From Priapulus caudatus (lineage: Eukaryota; Priapulida; Priapulimorpha; Priapulimorphida; Priapulidae), in the NCBI RefSeq assembly GCF_000485595.1, contig NW_014577388.1, positions 116,128 through 180,127 on the forward strand: 64,000 nt of DNA, read 5' to 3'. Position 1 is the stretch's first letter, and each line of letters starts with the position of its first letter. Under the pieces are notes generated by a model. The model saw only the letters and a list, made by a program, of their open reading frames with translations, did not search any database and was not told the DNA's origin. Shown here piece after piece: positions 11,340 through 23,330 of this stretch. The position numbers and the translations under genes are program-made.

Positions 11340-11660
11340 TAATGCTGCATAATTGAAGGCGCCGGACTCATTGCGAACGCCGTTCTTCGAGTTCCATTTA
11401 ATTCTCTCCCCCAAGATCTGACGAGGGTGCGAAAATGCCATTTGGACACATTTATATGAATTTGGCCATAAAATCGGCAGCTTCGCCGAGTTTATACACG
11501 CTAAATAATTTATGGGGTTGGTTGTGCTTTTACTTTAATGGTCGCACTAAATTACTACACCCGGCCACAAATCCATTTAGATTTGTTGTTTTACCGCATT
11601 TTCTGGCCGCGGGAAAAAACCCGCAATATTTGACTTCGGATGCCGGCCACGCCATCGGTG
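11340..11660. promoter_or_regulatory. Candidate conserved noncoding island
   Basis: Unique sequence with many homeodomain-type cores: gcataattg, tttatatg, ccataaaatc, aataatttatgg, actttaatgg. It has a 16-nt palindromic gcgggaaaaaacccgc at 11609-11624. An open frame crosses it but has no recognisable protein features. Confidence 0.4.
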
Positions 11661-12590
11661 CATTCTTGGCGCGAGGCCCCCGAGGGGCAGCGGGAAACAG
11701 GAGCACGCGCCAAGAGCCAACAAAAGATGGCAGTGGTGATGGGAGGCGGCCCCGCTTCGCTAATGTAGCGGCGACCATCGTCCTTCGTGCGATTCGGCGC
11801 CGGGCCTCCCGGATCCATTCCTACACGCCGTCGATCCGCGATCGCGGGCGATCCGGCGCTGACGTCGGTCCGTCGTCGCGGTTACCCTCGCACCCTCATT
11901 CCGGATTTTGCGTATCGGCCTCATCAGCGGCAACCCCTAGTGTCACAAGGCTTCTACTGCAGCTCTCGTGTTCTCATGAAAGGTGCGAGCGAGGTGCGTC
12001 CGTCGCAATCGTCTCTCCGTCGACGACATGTCGGGGCATCGTCGCGGGACGCTCTTCGCATCGTCTGCATGCGTCCCGTCTGCGCTACCTGCATTTCTTC
12101 TCCCCACTCCCCCGCTTAAAATCTCTCGCTCACTCGGCTGTTTGACGGGCATGCATAACAACTGTGGCGATTTCTCACTAGGTGGCGCCGCCGTGAGGAG
12201 ACGCGGTCGTCGCGACGCACTCTCACGGCGCACGCCGCCGCCACAGCTCTCCCCGTGCCATAAACATCCGTCCGGAGTATTTATGTATGGATTGCAGCAA
12301 AAATCATATAATAAACCTGTTTAACTGCCAATAAAATTACCATTACACCGCCGTAAAGTTGCACGCGCAGTCAATCTGCCGGGCGGGCGGTGGCACGTGA
12401 TAACGCAGGCCGCGGGCGGTCGTGCCGCGTGATCGAGAAGCCATATCGCGCGGGAACAACCATGTCGCGTGGAATAAACGACGACAACGACGACGACTCG
12501 GTGGGATTAAGCGCAGGGCGATGGATGTTTAAAATAGCTGTTTTGATTACGGACGGCGGCCGGGATAATGACGTCGCGATGCGGCGTTGG
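11661..12590. other. CpG-rich then AT-rich intron sequence
   Basis: 11.66-12.25 kb is CpG-rich with an aaagatggc motif at 11723-11731. 12.25-12.40 kb is AT-rich with ccataaac, tttatgta, caataaaattacc. No exon recognised. Confidence 0.5.
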
Positions 12591-13520
12591 AAGGTGAATG
12601 TGAAGGTGGTGGTGCAGGTGGTGCTTGTAGGAGGGTGGTGGCACATAAGATAGCAGTGGATGGTGGAAGGGGGTGGTGGTAGAGGTGGTGGTGTTAGAGG
12701 GTGGTGGTAGAGGTGGTGGTGTAGGAGGGTGGTGGTAGAGTTGGTGGTGTAGGAGGGTGGTGGTAGAGGTGGTGGTGTAGGAGGGTGGTGGCACATAAGA
12801 TAGCAGTGGATGGTGGAAGGGGGTGGTGGTAGAGGTGGTGGTGTTAGAGGTGGTGGTAGAGTTGGTGGTGGTAGAGGTGGTGGTGTAGGAGGGTGGTGGT
12901 AGAGGTGGTGGTGTAGGAGGGTGGTGGAATAAGATAACAGTGTAAGGTGGAAAGAGGGTGGTGGCATAGGTGACGGCAGTGCAATGTCAAGGGCAGTAGG
13001 TGGTCTAGGGGGTGGTGCAGTAGGAGAATGGTGGGACAAGATAGCAGTGCAAGGTAGAGGAAGGATGGAGACTGAAGTGGTGGAGGAAGGGTTGCAGCAG
13101 AGGTGGTGGTGTAGTAGGGTGGGGTTGGCTGTGGGAGGCAAAGATGAAAGTTGACGGTGGTGATGGTGGAAGGGGGGGATGTAGTTCTAAGAAAGGAGAT
13201 GTAAGGTGGAGGAAGGTAAGTGCTAGAGGTGATGGGGGAGGTTGGTGTATGAAGGTAGCAATGTTGTCGTGGGGTGGGGTGGGGGTCGTGGTGCAGTATG
13301 GTCGTCTTAGGTGGAGGTAGTGTGTGGATGAGAAGGAAGGTGGTGGTGGTGGTGGTGGTAGTGTGAAAGATACTAGCAGAGTTGATGCCAGGGTTGATGT
13401 CACGGTTGGTAGTAGTGGTTGAGAGTGGTGGTAGAGAATGCTGGGAGAAAGTATTTGTAGAGAATAGTATAAGCTGGCAGAAAGTGAAATATGACAGGTG
13501 AGGGAAGATGGACGTGGCGT
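12590..13520. repeat. GGTGGT-type minisatellite region
   Basis: Units built on ggtggtagaggtggtggtgt and aggagggtggtgg. A ~150-bp higher-order block is repeated (12625-12720 and 12775-12865 share acataagatagcagtggatg). The array degenerates to the right. Open frames on the - strand (Pro/Thr/Ser/His) are repeat translations. Confidence 0.93.
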
Positions 13521-13524
13521 TGAC

Positions 13525-13980
13525 ACATATTATTACACATTATATTGTCGTTATCTTCTCGTTATTATTTACATATTTATTAGTAAACTAATAAATCTCA
13601 TCAGAACTTAAACGACGTAAAATGCAAAATTCATCTCATCGGTTTAATCATCGAAAATTGTACCTGAAATATCGCTATCGCCGCATTCAGTCACTCAACT
13701 GTCTAATAACCTCTGCCTCATCTCCGTCGGCTGAAAATTACCAAATTTAATACGTCAGAATCGCGCCTAGTTTCCATATCATAAATGTCGGTGCATCGTA
13801 TGCAAAAACTTTCGCACCGGTTAAATCTAATTTATCGGTTCGCCTGCTGGCGCGCCGGCGCCCGCAAACGCGAACTGCTCGCTCATGCGTCTTCCGCGTG
13901 ACGAATCTGTGTCACCACGGCTGCCACTCGGTGGCGACCTTGAGCGGTGGCAGGTGACAGCCGCATATGCATAATTCAGC
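13525..13980. promoter_or_regulatory. Candidate conserved noncoding island
   Basis: AT-rich unique sequence with tattattacac, cgttattattta, aataaatc, gtttaatc, ccaaatttaata, cataaatg and ctaatttat cores, grading into a CpG-rich end. This is a motif reading only. Confidence 0.35.
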
Positions 13981-14420
13981 GTAATTCCTTGTTGCGAGAC
14001 GCCTCGGAAAAGTGCCGACGTGAAAGATCAGATTTCAAAAAAGGGCGTGGCGCGGCACCGAGATTTCGTAAGCGCCGGCGTAGCTGTCATGGCGACTCGC
14101 CCCGCATCCGAACAAAGGCGTTCGCTTGTTTCCCCCGTGGCGACCATCAACAAGAGGGTGGGAAGGTGCCACCGGCAAAGACGCTGTCGCGCACGTGCGA
14201 GAGCGGGGACACCAGTCGTCGTCCGCCAGAGTTTGCCGAGGCGGCCATCTTGCCTGCGGCAGATGCTACTCCAGCACGCCATGTTGCTTCGAGACGTCGA
14301 AACTTGATTGACGAAACAGCGGCAGCTGACCGTGCATTCGGACGCGCCCGCTCGTAAACGACCCTCAAAATCGCATTTGGGGAGGAGCAGACGAGTAATA
14401 ACCCGGCGTCTGCCAAGAGC
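13981..14420. other. CpG-rich intron sequence
   Basis: CpG-rich, with gtcatggcgac near 14088 and a YY1/Pho-like gccatcttg at 14244-14252. No exon recognised. Confidence 0.45.
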
Positions 14421-14427
14421 TAGCGAG

Positions 14428-14690
14428 AGCGGGGGGGGGGGGAATAGAGAGGGAGAGAGAGTGAGAAGTGGGGACATAAACGGCGAGAGAAAGCGAGGAG
14501 GGGGAAATGGAAGGGAGAGAGGGAGCGAGAAGGAAGAAATCGGAGGGAGAAAGAGCGAGAAGGGGAGAGAGCAGGTGGGGAGAGAGGGGAAGAGAGAAAC
14601 TGAGATGGCAAGATCGAGGACAAAAAACGTGAAAGCAAGAAAGAGAGAAAGAGGAAAGAAAGAGAGCAACGGTGACTGAGAGAGACGGTT
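14428..14690. repeat. G/A-rich purine tract
   Basis: Starts with a run of about 11 G, then about 260 bp almost all purine with gggagaga units. Confidence 0.94.
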
Positions 14691-15054
14691 ACTGAGACAC
14701 AAAGGGGGAATCCAATCTTGGAACATCCAAGAAGCAAACGCACGACAAACAGACAACACACAGCAACTCGGCCAGGCAGCGCGAGGTGTCACTTGCAAAC
14801 CTATTCTGAAGATCGCTTGCCGATCACCCGGCAATTCGCTCGCTCTTAAGAGACTGCCGCAGATCGGGAGCGCGACGAGCGTTTGATGAGTCGCGTCTCG
14901 CGGACGACGACCCCGGGATCTTTGAGCCAGTTTATCGGCTGCCATCGTCGGAGTCATCGCCGCGCCTCAAAAACTCGTCAGCGCCCCGCTAACGCGACGA
15001 GAAATTACTCCACGAGAATCCACTGCGGAACAACGAGGTGCTTAACGAGCGATC

Positions 15055-17155
15055 GGGAGGGAGGGGGTGGGAGGGGGAGAGAGTGATGAGGGTGAGGGGG
15101 AGAGAGGGAGGAGAGAGTGATGAGGGTGAGGGGAAGAGAGTGATGAGGGTGAGAGGTGGGAGGGAGGAGAGAGTGACGAGGGTGAGAGAGAGCGAGGGAG
15201 GGGAGAGTGATGAGGGTGAGGGGGAGAGAGGGAGGAGAGAGTGATGAGGGTGAGGGGAAGGGAGGGAGAGAGAGTGATGAGGGTGAGGGGGGGTAGGAAA
15301 GGAGAGAGTGATGAGGGTCAGGGGGAAGAAAGGAGGAAGAAGAGTGATGAGGGTGAGGGTGGGGAGGGAGAGAGTGATGAGGGTGAGGGTGGGAGGAGAG
15401 AAGAGAGTGATGAGGTAAGGGGGTGAGAGGGAGGAGAGAGTGATACAGGGTGGAGGGAGAGAGAGGGAAAGGAAAAAAGTGATGAGGGTATAGGGGAGAG
15501 AGAAGCTGAGATTGGCGAGGTGAGAAGAAGAAAAGGAGGAAGAGAGTGATAGAGAGGTGAGGGGTGAGAGGGAGGAGAAGAGTGATGAGGGTGGGAGAAG
15601 AAGAGGCGAGGAGAGAGTGATGAGGGTGAGGGAGAGAGAAGGGAGGTAAGCAGTGACGAGGGTGAGAGAAGAGAGGGAAGGAGAAGTGATGAGGGAGAGG
15701 GGGAGAAGGGAGGAGAAAGTGATGAGGGTAGGGGAAGAGAGCGATCGAGGGTGGAGAGGCTGGGAGGAGGAGAGAGTGAGCGAGGGTGAGAGAGAGTGAG
15801 GGACAGGGGAGAGTGGATGAGGGTGAGGGGGAGAGAAGGGAGGAGAGAGTAATGAAGTGAGGGCGGGAGAGAGGAAGGAGAGAAGTGATGAGGGTGAAGA
15901 AGTGGGAGGGGAGGAAGAGAGTGATGAGGGTGATGGGGCCCCGGAGAGAGGGAGGAGAGAGTGAAATAGGGTGAGGGGTTGAGAGAGGGAGGAGAGAATT
16001 TTGGGAATGAGGGTGAGGGAAGAGAGTGATGAGGGTGAGAGTTGGGAGGGAGGAGAGAGTGAATGCAAGGTGAGAGAGAGCGAGGGAGGGGAGAGTGTGA
16101 GGGTGAGGGAGAGGAGGGAAGGAGAGAGTGATGGGGTAGGAGGAGAAGAGAGTGATGAGGGTGAGAGGTGGGAGGGAGGAGAGAGTGACGAGGGTGAGAG
16201 AAGAGCGAGGGGAAGGGGAGTGAATGAGGGTGAGGGGTGGGAGGAGAGGAGAAGAAGTGATGAGGGTGAGGGAGAGAGAGGGAGGAAGAGAGTGAGTGAG
16301 GGTGAAGGGGAAGAAGAGTGATGAGGGTGAGAGGTGGGATGGAGGAAGAAGTGTACAGGGTGAGAAGAGAAGCATGAGGGGAGTGAATGAGGAGTGAGGG
16401 GTGGGAAGAGGGAGGAGAGAGGATGAGGTGAGGGGAGAGAAGGGAGAGAGAGTGATGAGGGTGAGGGGAGAAGAGTGATGAGGTGAGAGGTGGGAGGGAG
16501 GAGAGAGTGACGAAAGGGTGAAGAGAGAGCGAGGGAGAGAGTGATAAAGGGTGAGGGAGAGAGAGGGAGGAGAACGAGTCGATGAGGGTGAGGGGGAAGA
16601 GAGTGAATAGAGGGTAGAGAGTGGGAGGGAGAGAAGAGTGAGCGAGGTGAGAGAGAGGGCGAGGGAGGGAGTGATGAGGGTGAGGGGTGGGAGGGAGTAG
16701 AGAGAGTGATGAGGGTGAGGGAGAGGAGAGGGAGGAGAGAAAGTGATGAGGGTGAGGGGAAAGAAGAGTGATGAGGGTGAAGAGGTGGAGGGAGGAGAGA
16801 GTGACGAAGGGTTGAGAGAGAGGCGAGGCGGAGGGGAGTGATGAGGGTGAGGGGGTGGGAGGGAGAGGAGTGAATGAGGGTGGAGGGGAGAGAGGGAGGG
16901 GAGAGAGGTGATGAAGGTGTAAGGGGGAGAAGAGGAGGAAGAGAGTGAGTAGGTGAGGGGGAGAGAGTGATGAGGGTGAGAGAGAGCGAGGGAGGGGAGA
17001 GTGATGAGGGTGAGGGGGAGAGAAGGAGGAGAGAGTGATGAGGGTGAGGGGGAGAGAGTGATGAGGGTGAGAGGTGGGAGGGAGGAGAGAGTGATGAGGG
17101 TGAGGGGTGAGAGAGGGAGGAGAGAGGGATGAGGGTGAGGGGGAGAGAGTGATGG
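15055..17155. repeat. 2.1-kb purine minisatellite
   Basis: Degenerate tandem units around gagagtgatgagggtgaggg and gagagagggaggagaga, with lengths of about 35-45 bp and higher-order arrangements. The + strand is nearly all purine. The ~750-codon - strand open frame here (Ser/Leu/Pro/His) is a translation of this repeat. Confidence 0.96.
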
Positions 17156-17980
17156 ATGTCGCGTGGAGGAAGATGTGGCGCCGGCGGATCGACACGACGG
17201 AGAGACGGCCGCACGTTGTTGATGCCCAAGTGGCGGACTCCGCGAAACTACGCGGACAACATTCCCCCGTGAAAGACGGGAATGGGCGCGGAGGATGCTG
17301 AATATACGATGGCAAACTTTCCGAAAGATGCAAGGCGGACAGATGCTTCATGGCTTCCTTTGCGAACGAATCCCCGCGAATACTCACATCTCTCTCGGAT
17401 GAAAAGCTGTCACAGTGTCGCTAGGCAACCGCTGGATGGTGGCACTGGAGGAATGCTTAGATGATGCTGGGAAGATGCCTCGAAGACTCGATATGGCATG
17501 TAGATTCTTCCACGAACAAATCCCCACGAACACTCGTCTCCAAATTCACATCGTCCTGACGTCACCGGGCAACGATAAGCCTGGTGAGAGATGGCGCCAC
17601 TCCTGCTGCCAGGTTACACCGCGGAATTCCCGGCATCTGCGGGGGGCGGATCGCTGCGAAACGAAAATTAAGTCGACGATCGTTTTTAATCGCGTCTCGG
17701 CTAATTCGGAGCAAAACGCTTTTCGGCAGTCAACCGTTCAAGAGGTTATTGAAAGCTGCCCGTCGAAACTGGCTGTTTGCGCGAGTTAACAGAATGCGTG
17801 TGTCATCAAACGCGAGCGAAATGTCGGCAAAATGGCTGTAAAGCATTTACGATCCAGACAGTAATGCGGCTGTTTCCTGCAACTTCTATCACTTTGTGTA
17901 TTTTATGGTGGCAAGTGTAGCGTCGAGGCACGATAGGGTCGGGCTTTGTGAGGTAAAATAGTGGGGTGCATGACAGGGGT
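17156..17980. other. Unique CpG-rich sequence
   Basis: Start of a CpG-rich domain. It contains an RFX-like gtcgctaggcaac at 17417-17429 and similar gtcaccgggcaacg near 17560. Open frames on the + strand lack recognisable domains. Confidence 0.45.
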
Positions 17981-17983
17981 GTG

Positions 17984-18165
17984 TGCGTGCGTGCGTGCGT
18001 GCGTGCGGGCGTGCGTGCGTGCGTGCGGGCGTGCGGGCTTTAGTGTGGGGAAGTGCTTGGTTGTGAGCACGTGCGTGTGCGTGCATGTACGTGTTGATGT
18101 GTGTACAGTGTGCATATGTACGTCTGTCTGTGAGTGCGTGCTGCATGCACGCGTTCATATGCACG
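17984..18165. repeat. GTGC-rich microsatellite
   Basis: Runs of gtgcgtgc, then diffuse gtgtgc/atgtac alternation. Alternating purine-pyrimidine throughout. Confidence 0.92.
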
Positions 18166-18224
18166 TGTTTATGTATGTGTCTGCCCGTCTCTCCATCTCT
18201 ATGTATGCGTATAGGGAGTTGACC

Positions 18225-18620
18225 GTTGTTTTACGAGCGTGTATGGATCATTCTCAAGTCGCCGTAAAACGATGATATTCTCGAGCTTACGTGCTTGTGA
18301 CAGGCCGCTAAGGCACTTTCAGAAAATCATTTCGAAGCCATAAACCATGCCGGCCGAGCCATCGTTAGAGACGCACAATTGCTCGTAAAAGCCTCGCCCG
18401 CGACGCAGCTACGCCATTGTGCGCGGGGGAAGAAGTTGCGCCGACGGCACGGCCATAAATATTTCATTGCGCCCCGCGCGCGTGATGGCCGCACGGAGGG
18501 GTTCCGCGTGCGCAGATGCGCCGTGCTCCACCGCCACTTTACGGCGCGTTTTACGCGCGCATAAGCGCCCGTAAAACAGTTCGGGGAGTTTAGCTCGGCC
18601 CAGGTAGCCGTAATAAACTT
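18225..18620. promoter_or_regulatory. Cluster of posterior-Hox-like cgtaaaa / cataaa motifs
   Basis: Within 400 bp I see ttttacgag (18229), gccgtaaaac (18261), gctcgtaaaa (18381), ggccataaat (18451), ctttacggc (18537), ttttacgcg (18549), cccgtaaaac (18568) and ccgtaataaac (18608). The TTTAC/TTTAT core with a following G is the form bound by Abd-B/posterior Hox and Cdx proteins. Function is inferred. Confidence 0.4.
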
Positions 18621-20540
18621 GTAGGCGCTGAGCTGTCGTTGATGAACTGCAGATCGCGATGCCGCTCGATAATGCGGTGGTCGCCTCCACCGCCGCCTTG
18701 GCGTTCACTTGTTCTACGTAGTGGCCGTGTAGATGCATAGATGCTCTCGTGTTGTTCTCATCGTCATCGTCGGACCGACGGGAACAAAGATGGCGCCGGG
18801 GGTCACGTGACCCGCAATGGTCGATACGACAGACAGGGCCCACGGCCGACGGGCGAATAATTTTCGGAGGCATTCGCAGTGAGATTGATGGCTCTCGGGC
18901 GTCGCTCGCACGCGGCCATCTCATTGCCACGGCTACCATCAGACCCGTCAGACGTCACCTGCCCTCCTTCCAGCCGTCGCCGCCGGCGACCGCAGCCTCG
19001 CGCTCGCCTCGTCGCCGGCGACAACGACGAAGGTCGCGCGTGTCGAGAGACCGAAGGTCGGCTCGTGATTCCCATGCTCCGCCGCGTCGCTCTGTCCGTC
19101 CTACAGCATCGACATCCCTCGATCGATACCCCGCCTTCGTTCAGGCCTCGTGTGGTGTGCTCGCCCAACGTTGTTTTTTTTATCTCAGCTGACGCCATCT
19201 TTGCGCCGCCTCGCCTGCAGCCCTCTTGCTACGCCGGCACCACCTACCAGCGATCTTCTCCGTTCGGAGCGGAATTCCGGCGTGGCAAGCGGAGGACATC
19301 TGTCTCAGTGCTCGGAATAAAATCAGAAAAGAAAGAAAACCGGGCGGAGACTGCAGAGCGGCACGGTGCGGCATGGCGGGTCCGGGACGGTCGACCCGTC
19401 TCCGAGGTCGCCGCAGAGCTGGATCCCAGGGTCGCCATGGCAACGCTGTCGCCTGCTCGCTGGGGCGGTGATACTTAGACAGTATCTCTCCGAGTCTTCG
19501 TTAGAGCGGCGAGCTCGTTAGCATCCGTACGTCGGCGGAGCGTCGACGACGACGACAACGACGACGAGCCCTACGCACCTAATTATTTCTCCGATTTCTC
19601 ACAGCACGTCTTCGCGGCGCTAAAAAGACAAACTAGAAGGCCTAGTCCTCGGCCTAGACCGGCGCCGGACATCCCCCGAGGTGGTCGCAGGCGCAGAACG
19701 AGCGGCGGGCGGCGGAAGTCTAGGTCTCTCGCAGAGCTATCAGTGTTGATGATCTGCCGCTATGGCTCTCCCCATCTATCTTCATCGCTGTCGGTCTGAC
19801 GTGACACGACAACCCGATCTACGCGCTGTCAAAGACTGCGTTTTCGCAAAGGCGAGCAGCGCGGTCGAGTGGGGGGAGGGTGGGGACAGGAGGTCGCGTG
19901 GGGCATTGTGCGACCAGTGGCGTGCGCGGACAGCCGGCCGCAGCGACAGGTGGAGGAGAGGCCGCGCAAAAAACGATCGCCTAATTGGAAGCGACTTCAG
20001 TAAGCGTTCGTTTCGTCCCGACGTTGTCGTGAATGGACTCGTGGTGTGGCGTGGCGAGTCACTCTGTGTGTAATGTATAGGGTGCGCACGTGTGCATGCA
20101 TGCACGCGTGTGTGCAGCACACATATACGTAAACAATACACTGCACGATGAAATCGTACTTGTATGTTTCGAGTAAATTATAAATACGCTCGTGCCCGTG
20201 CGCGTGGCTACGATATCAACGCCGTATCAATTAACTTAATCAACTTAATTAATACACCCTCGTTAATACGTGTCTACATCGGCGCGGATGTCAGAAAGAG
20301 GGCGCCACCGTGCTTTAGCTTGACGACGACGCACGCCGCCATCTTGAATCGGCGAGGAAGCAACATGTCCGCTACGCGAGGGACGAGTGGCGCGCTCTGT
20401 GTCGAGCGACTGCCGCGGCGCGTCTGCTGGCATCGCGACCGATATCGCCGACCGATGATGGATGGCGGGCAGCCGGCGATGCCACATCTGCTGCGTATCG
20501 CTGCGTCATCGCTGTTCGAACGCGCCTGATACACGGAGAG
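18621..20540. other. CpG-rich domain, no gene recognised
   Basis: High CpG density opens many frames on both strands. It has YY1/Pho-like motifs at 18786, 19194 and 20338 and an RFX-like palindromic site gtcgccatggcaac at 19431-19444. It could be a CpG island with regulatory function. No exon with splice sites and family similarity was found. Confidence 0.45.
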
Positions 20541-20685
20541 AGACGGGGGAGGGGGGAGGGAGATGAGCAGATAGAGAGCGGGAGGGGGGAGGGAGATGGG
20601 GAGATTGAGAGAGAGCGGGAGGGAGAAACAGAGAAAGAGAGCAAGCGAAAGAGAGCGAGTGAAAGAGAGAACGAGAGAGAGAGAG
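20540..20685. repeat. G/A-rich purine tract
   Basis: Ggggagggaga and gagaga units, nearly all purine. Confidence 0.93.
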
Positions 20686-23330
20686 CTGGCAGACGTCAAT
20701 CGAACACGGACAGGTGATTAATGCGACACGACCCGGCGCTGCCACCGGCGCTGTCACGCCATAACGACCGTAAACGCCATGCGACGGCTCTCACGCGGGA
20801 AGACGGGGAACCATGTCGGGCAAGGGCGACAACTCACGATGACGTCGGCAAGGTCTACGTCGACTCGCGAACCGACCATCAACGTCGATGCGAAGTCATT
20901 CTGTGAAGGTGTTAATTAAAGACGTTATATTAATGCTAACGAGACAGCATGGCTACCGAGCGACATCAAACAGACGACATCCGTCCACAACCGATCACTC
21001 GCCACCTCGAATCAACGTCGAGGCAGAAGAAATTTTTTTCGAGATTACTCCTCCGGCCACCGGAGGTCACCACGAGCAATCTAATGAGTGAGCGCGCTGC
21101 AGCCCGAGGGCGGCACGTCGACTTAAACATACGTTTCGCTGCGCTCGGCTAAAATGCCCGAGCGCGACGCAGGGTAACGGGATGCGACTGCTGCGCCGTC
21201 GGCACGCGATGTCGGCGAGGCATCGCTCCATCATCGTCGACTGTCACAGTGCTGTCACGCGGTCCTCGCGCTGTATGCAGAGCAGACGTGCGCACTGTAC
21301 ACATCTTGGACTGGTCGATGTGACGACGGCGGCGGCGGCGGCATCTGGGCGGTCGTGGCGTGGCTCACGTGGCGCCCTCACCGGTCGTTTCTTCGCCCGA
21401 TTCGCGACATCGAGGTTTGATGTCATGTTTGTAGTAGTATCTCTTAGGTAGTATTTTTTAGATGTATCTCTCTAGAATCTGATGGCGCTCGAATATCCAT
21501 GCAAAATTGGGGTGATAAGCATGGCGTGCGACGGTGGAGGAAATCTGGCTTCCTTCCCCGTTCACTTCCTACTCTCTCCGCGAGGATGCAATGGCTTGAG
21601 TAATTCTCATTGCCATAGATGCAGAGTGACCTTGTAGGGGATTCCTTGACGACCTTGCTGATGGGGCAAGCATCCGTGTGGCGGCGATGCCGCGATGCAA
21701 CCCACCAGCCACCTCCCACCTGTAACCAGTGCCTGGGGAGGACGCCAAGGCACACTGACTCTCCTTTGTGCGCTTTCTGGGCCACGTTTTAATTCGTATC
21801 TGCTCGTTCGAATCGCACGTCTGCCGAGATTTGGTGCGATCTGACAGCCACGACAGGCCGAGATCGACGGCCGGTCTCCACGCCGACCCGCGTGCAACTG
21901 CCGGCACACGCGCGGAAGGGTTACGCGGAGACTCTCCGCAATGAGCAAGCGGCCGATTTGCATATTCGCGTCGCGGAGTTCGACTCGCTTACAGTCTGGT
22001 TAGATCGCCGCTGCATTTCGTCGCGCGAAACGTTTGACGCGTCGTGCGGGATTTGACAGTTTAAAAGCATTCGCCACGCACCGTGCCGAGCGCAGAGTTT
22101 GCTTGTGCTGCGATTTCTTCCTTCCCTACCACCCTCCCTCCCCCTCCTTCCTCTGATGCCTCGAGGCTGGCCAAAACGGGCGCTTTATTCATTCGTCGAC
22201 CCGGCCGCCATTGCTCGGCGGCGCTGCGCTGCAGCTGGCCTCGTTGTGACGAGAGAGAGAGAGAAAGATGCATTGTCCGCGCGCCAATTTTCGCTCTTCG
22301 TCGCCGAGTCGGGGGGGCGAGGGGCAGGGGGGAGGGGGCTTGTTCTTCGGTGGCACAGCGTGCGCAGATGGCGTTCCCGCATCCGCGCGATTGTATCGCG
22401 GAGGGCGCTCGCGCCAATCGCCATTATGCGCGGGCGCGCACGCTCCGGTGCGTCCGCCATTATTTCGTAGAAAATTTGCGCCGCCGCCATTGCAGGTTCG
22501 CGCCCGCTCGAAAGGCCGCTTGCCGCGCCCGGGGCGGCGCGGCGTAAGAGATGCCGACCGCTGCGCGTTGCCATGGCGACGCGGCGCAAGATTGATTGCG
22601 ACTGTCGGCGCGATGTGACGCTCCCTGACACGACCAGCGGTCGACGTCGCGCAAACAAAAGAGCGCCGGGACCGCCATCTTTGCCCGCGCCCGCGCGACG
22701 ACGCCGCCGCCCGCGGCGAGGAGTGGACACCTCTCGTCGTCCCAGCGAAAAAACGCCACGGCCACCTTAAGGGGCGGCCGAAATGCACATTTGAGTGCGA
22801 CGGCTGACAGCTTATGCGTGGAGCTGCCACGCCATGATGGATGGCAGGCCGTGACAAAATGCCTGCCTAATGACGGCCGATGCTGCAGCCGCCGCCGCCC
22901 GCCGGCTCCCCCCCACCACCACCAACCACCGACAACCTGTCAATCATGCGCCGCGGGCGGACATGTTGCTGACAGGCTCCGCCCACCGGGCAACCTTGCT
23001 CGCCGTGCGCGCAGTCGGTCGATCGTGCGCGCGCGCTGTCAACCCGATCTCGGTCTCGCGACGAACACGCTCACTTGTTTCGTCGTCGCGGGCGCAGGGG
23101 TTGTGGGGAGCAGTGAAAGGTAGGGGGCGCCAGTGTGCGAGACCCGCCCCGGAGAACGCCGCCCGCATATAGCTTCACGCTCTTCGACGACGTCGCAAAG
23201 TGTCGAAACTTCGCATAATTGCAAACGAGAGGTGCAATAAAAGCAGCCGCTCGAGACGGCACGGTAACCATATAGTGCGCGCAAGTAGCAATTTGCCGCG
23301 AGACGGCCCCCAGTTCATGAACGAGAAGGA
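20686..23330. other. CpG-rich domain continued, no gene recognised
   Basis: Very CpG-rich between 21.9 and 23.1 kb. An octamer-like atttgcat lies near 21955, an RFX-like gttgccatggcgac at 22567-22580 and a YY1/Pho-like gccatcttt at 22674-22682. Overlapping open frames on both strands reflect composition. Confidence 0.45.

Noticed and set aside
12371-13526. Pro/Thr/His-rich open frames on the - strand
   Set aside because: Translation of the GGTGGT minisatellite.
14989-17387. Open frames of about 690-750 codons on the - strand
   Set aside because: They are translations of the purine minisatellite (Ser/Leu/Pro/His only), open in several frames at once.
17984-18165. Possible CRISPR-like or telomeric array
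   Set aside because: A plain GTGC microsatellite; no spacer structure, no telomeric unit, and this is a nuclear animal sequence.
22083-22857. Overlapping open frames of 120-220 codons on both strands
   Set aside because: CpG-rich composition removes stop codons; no recognisable domain, and splice structure is absent.
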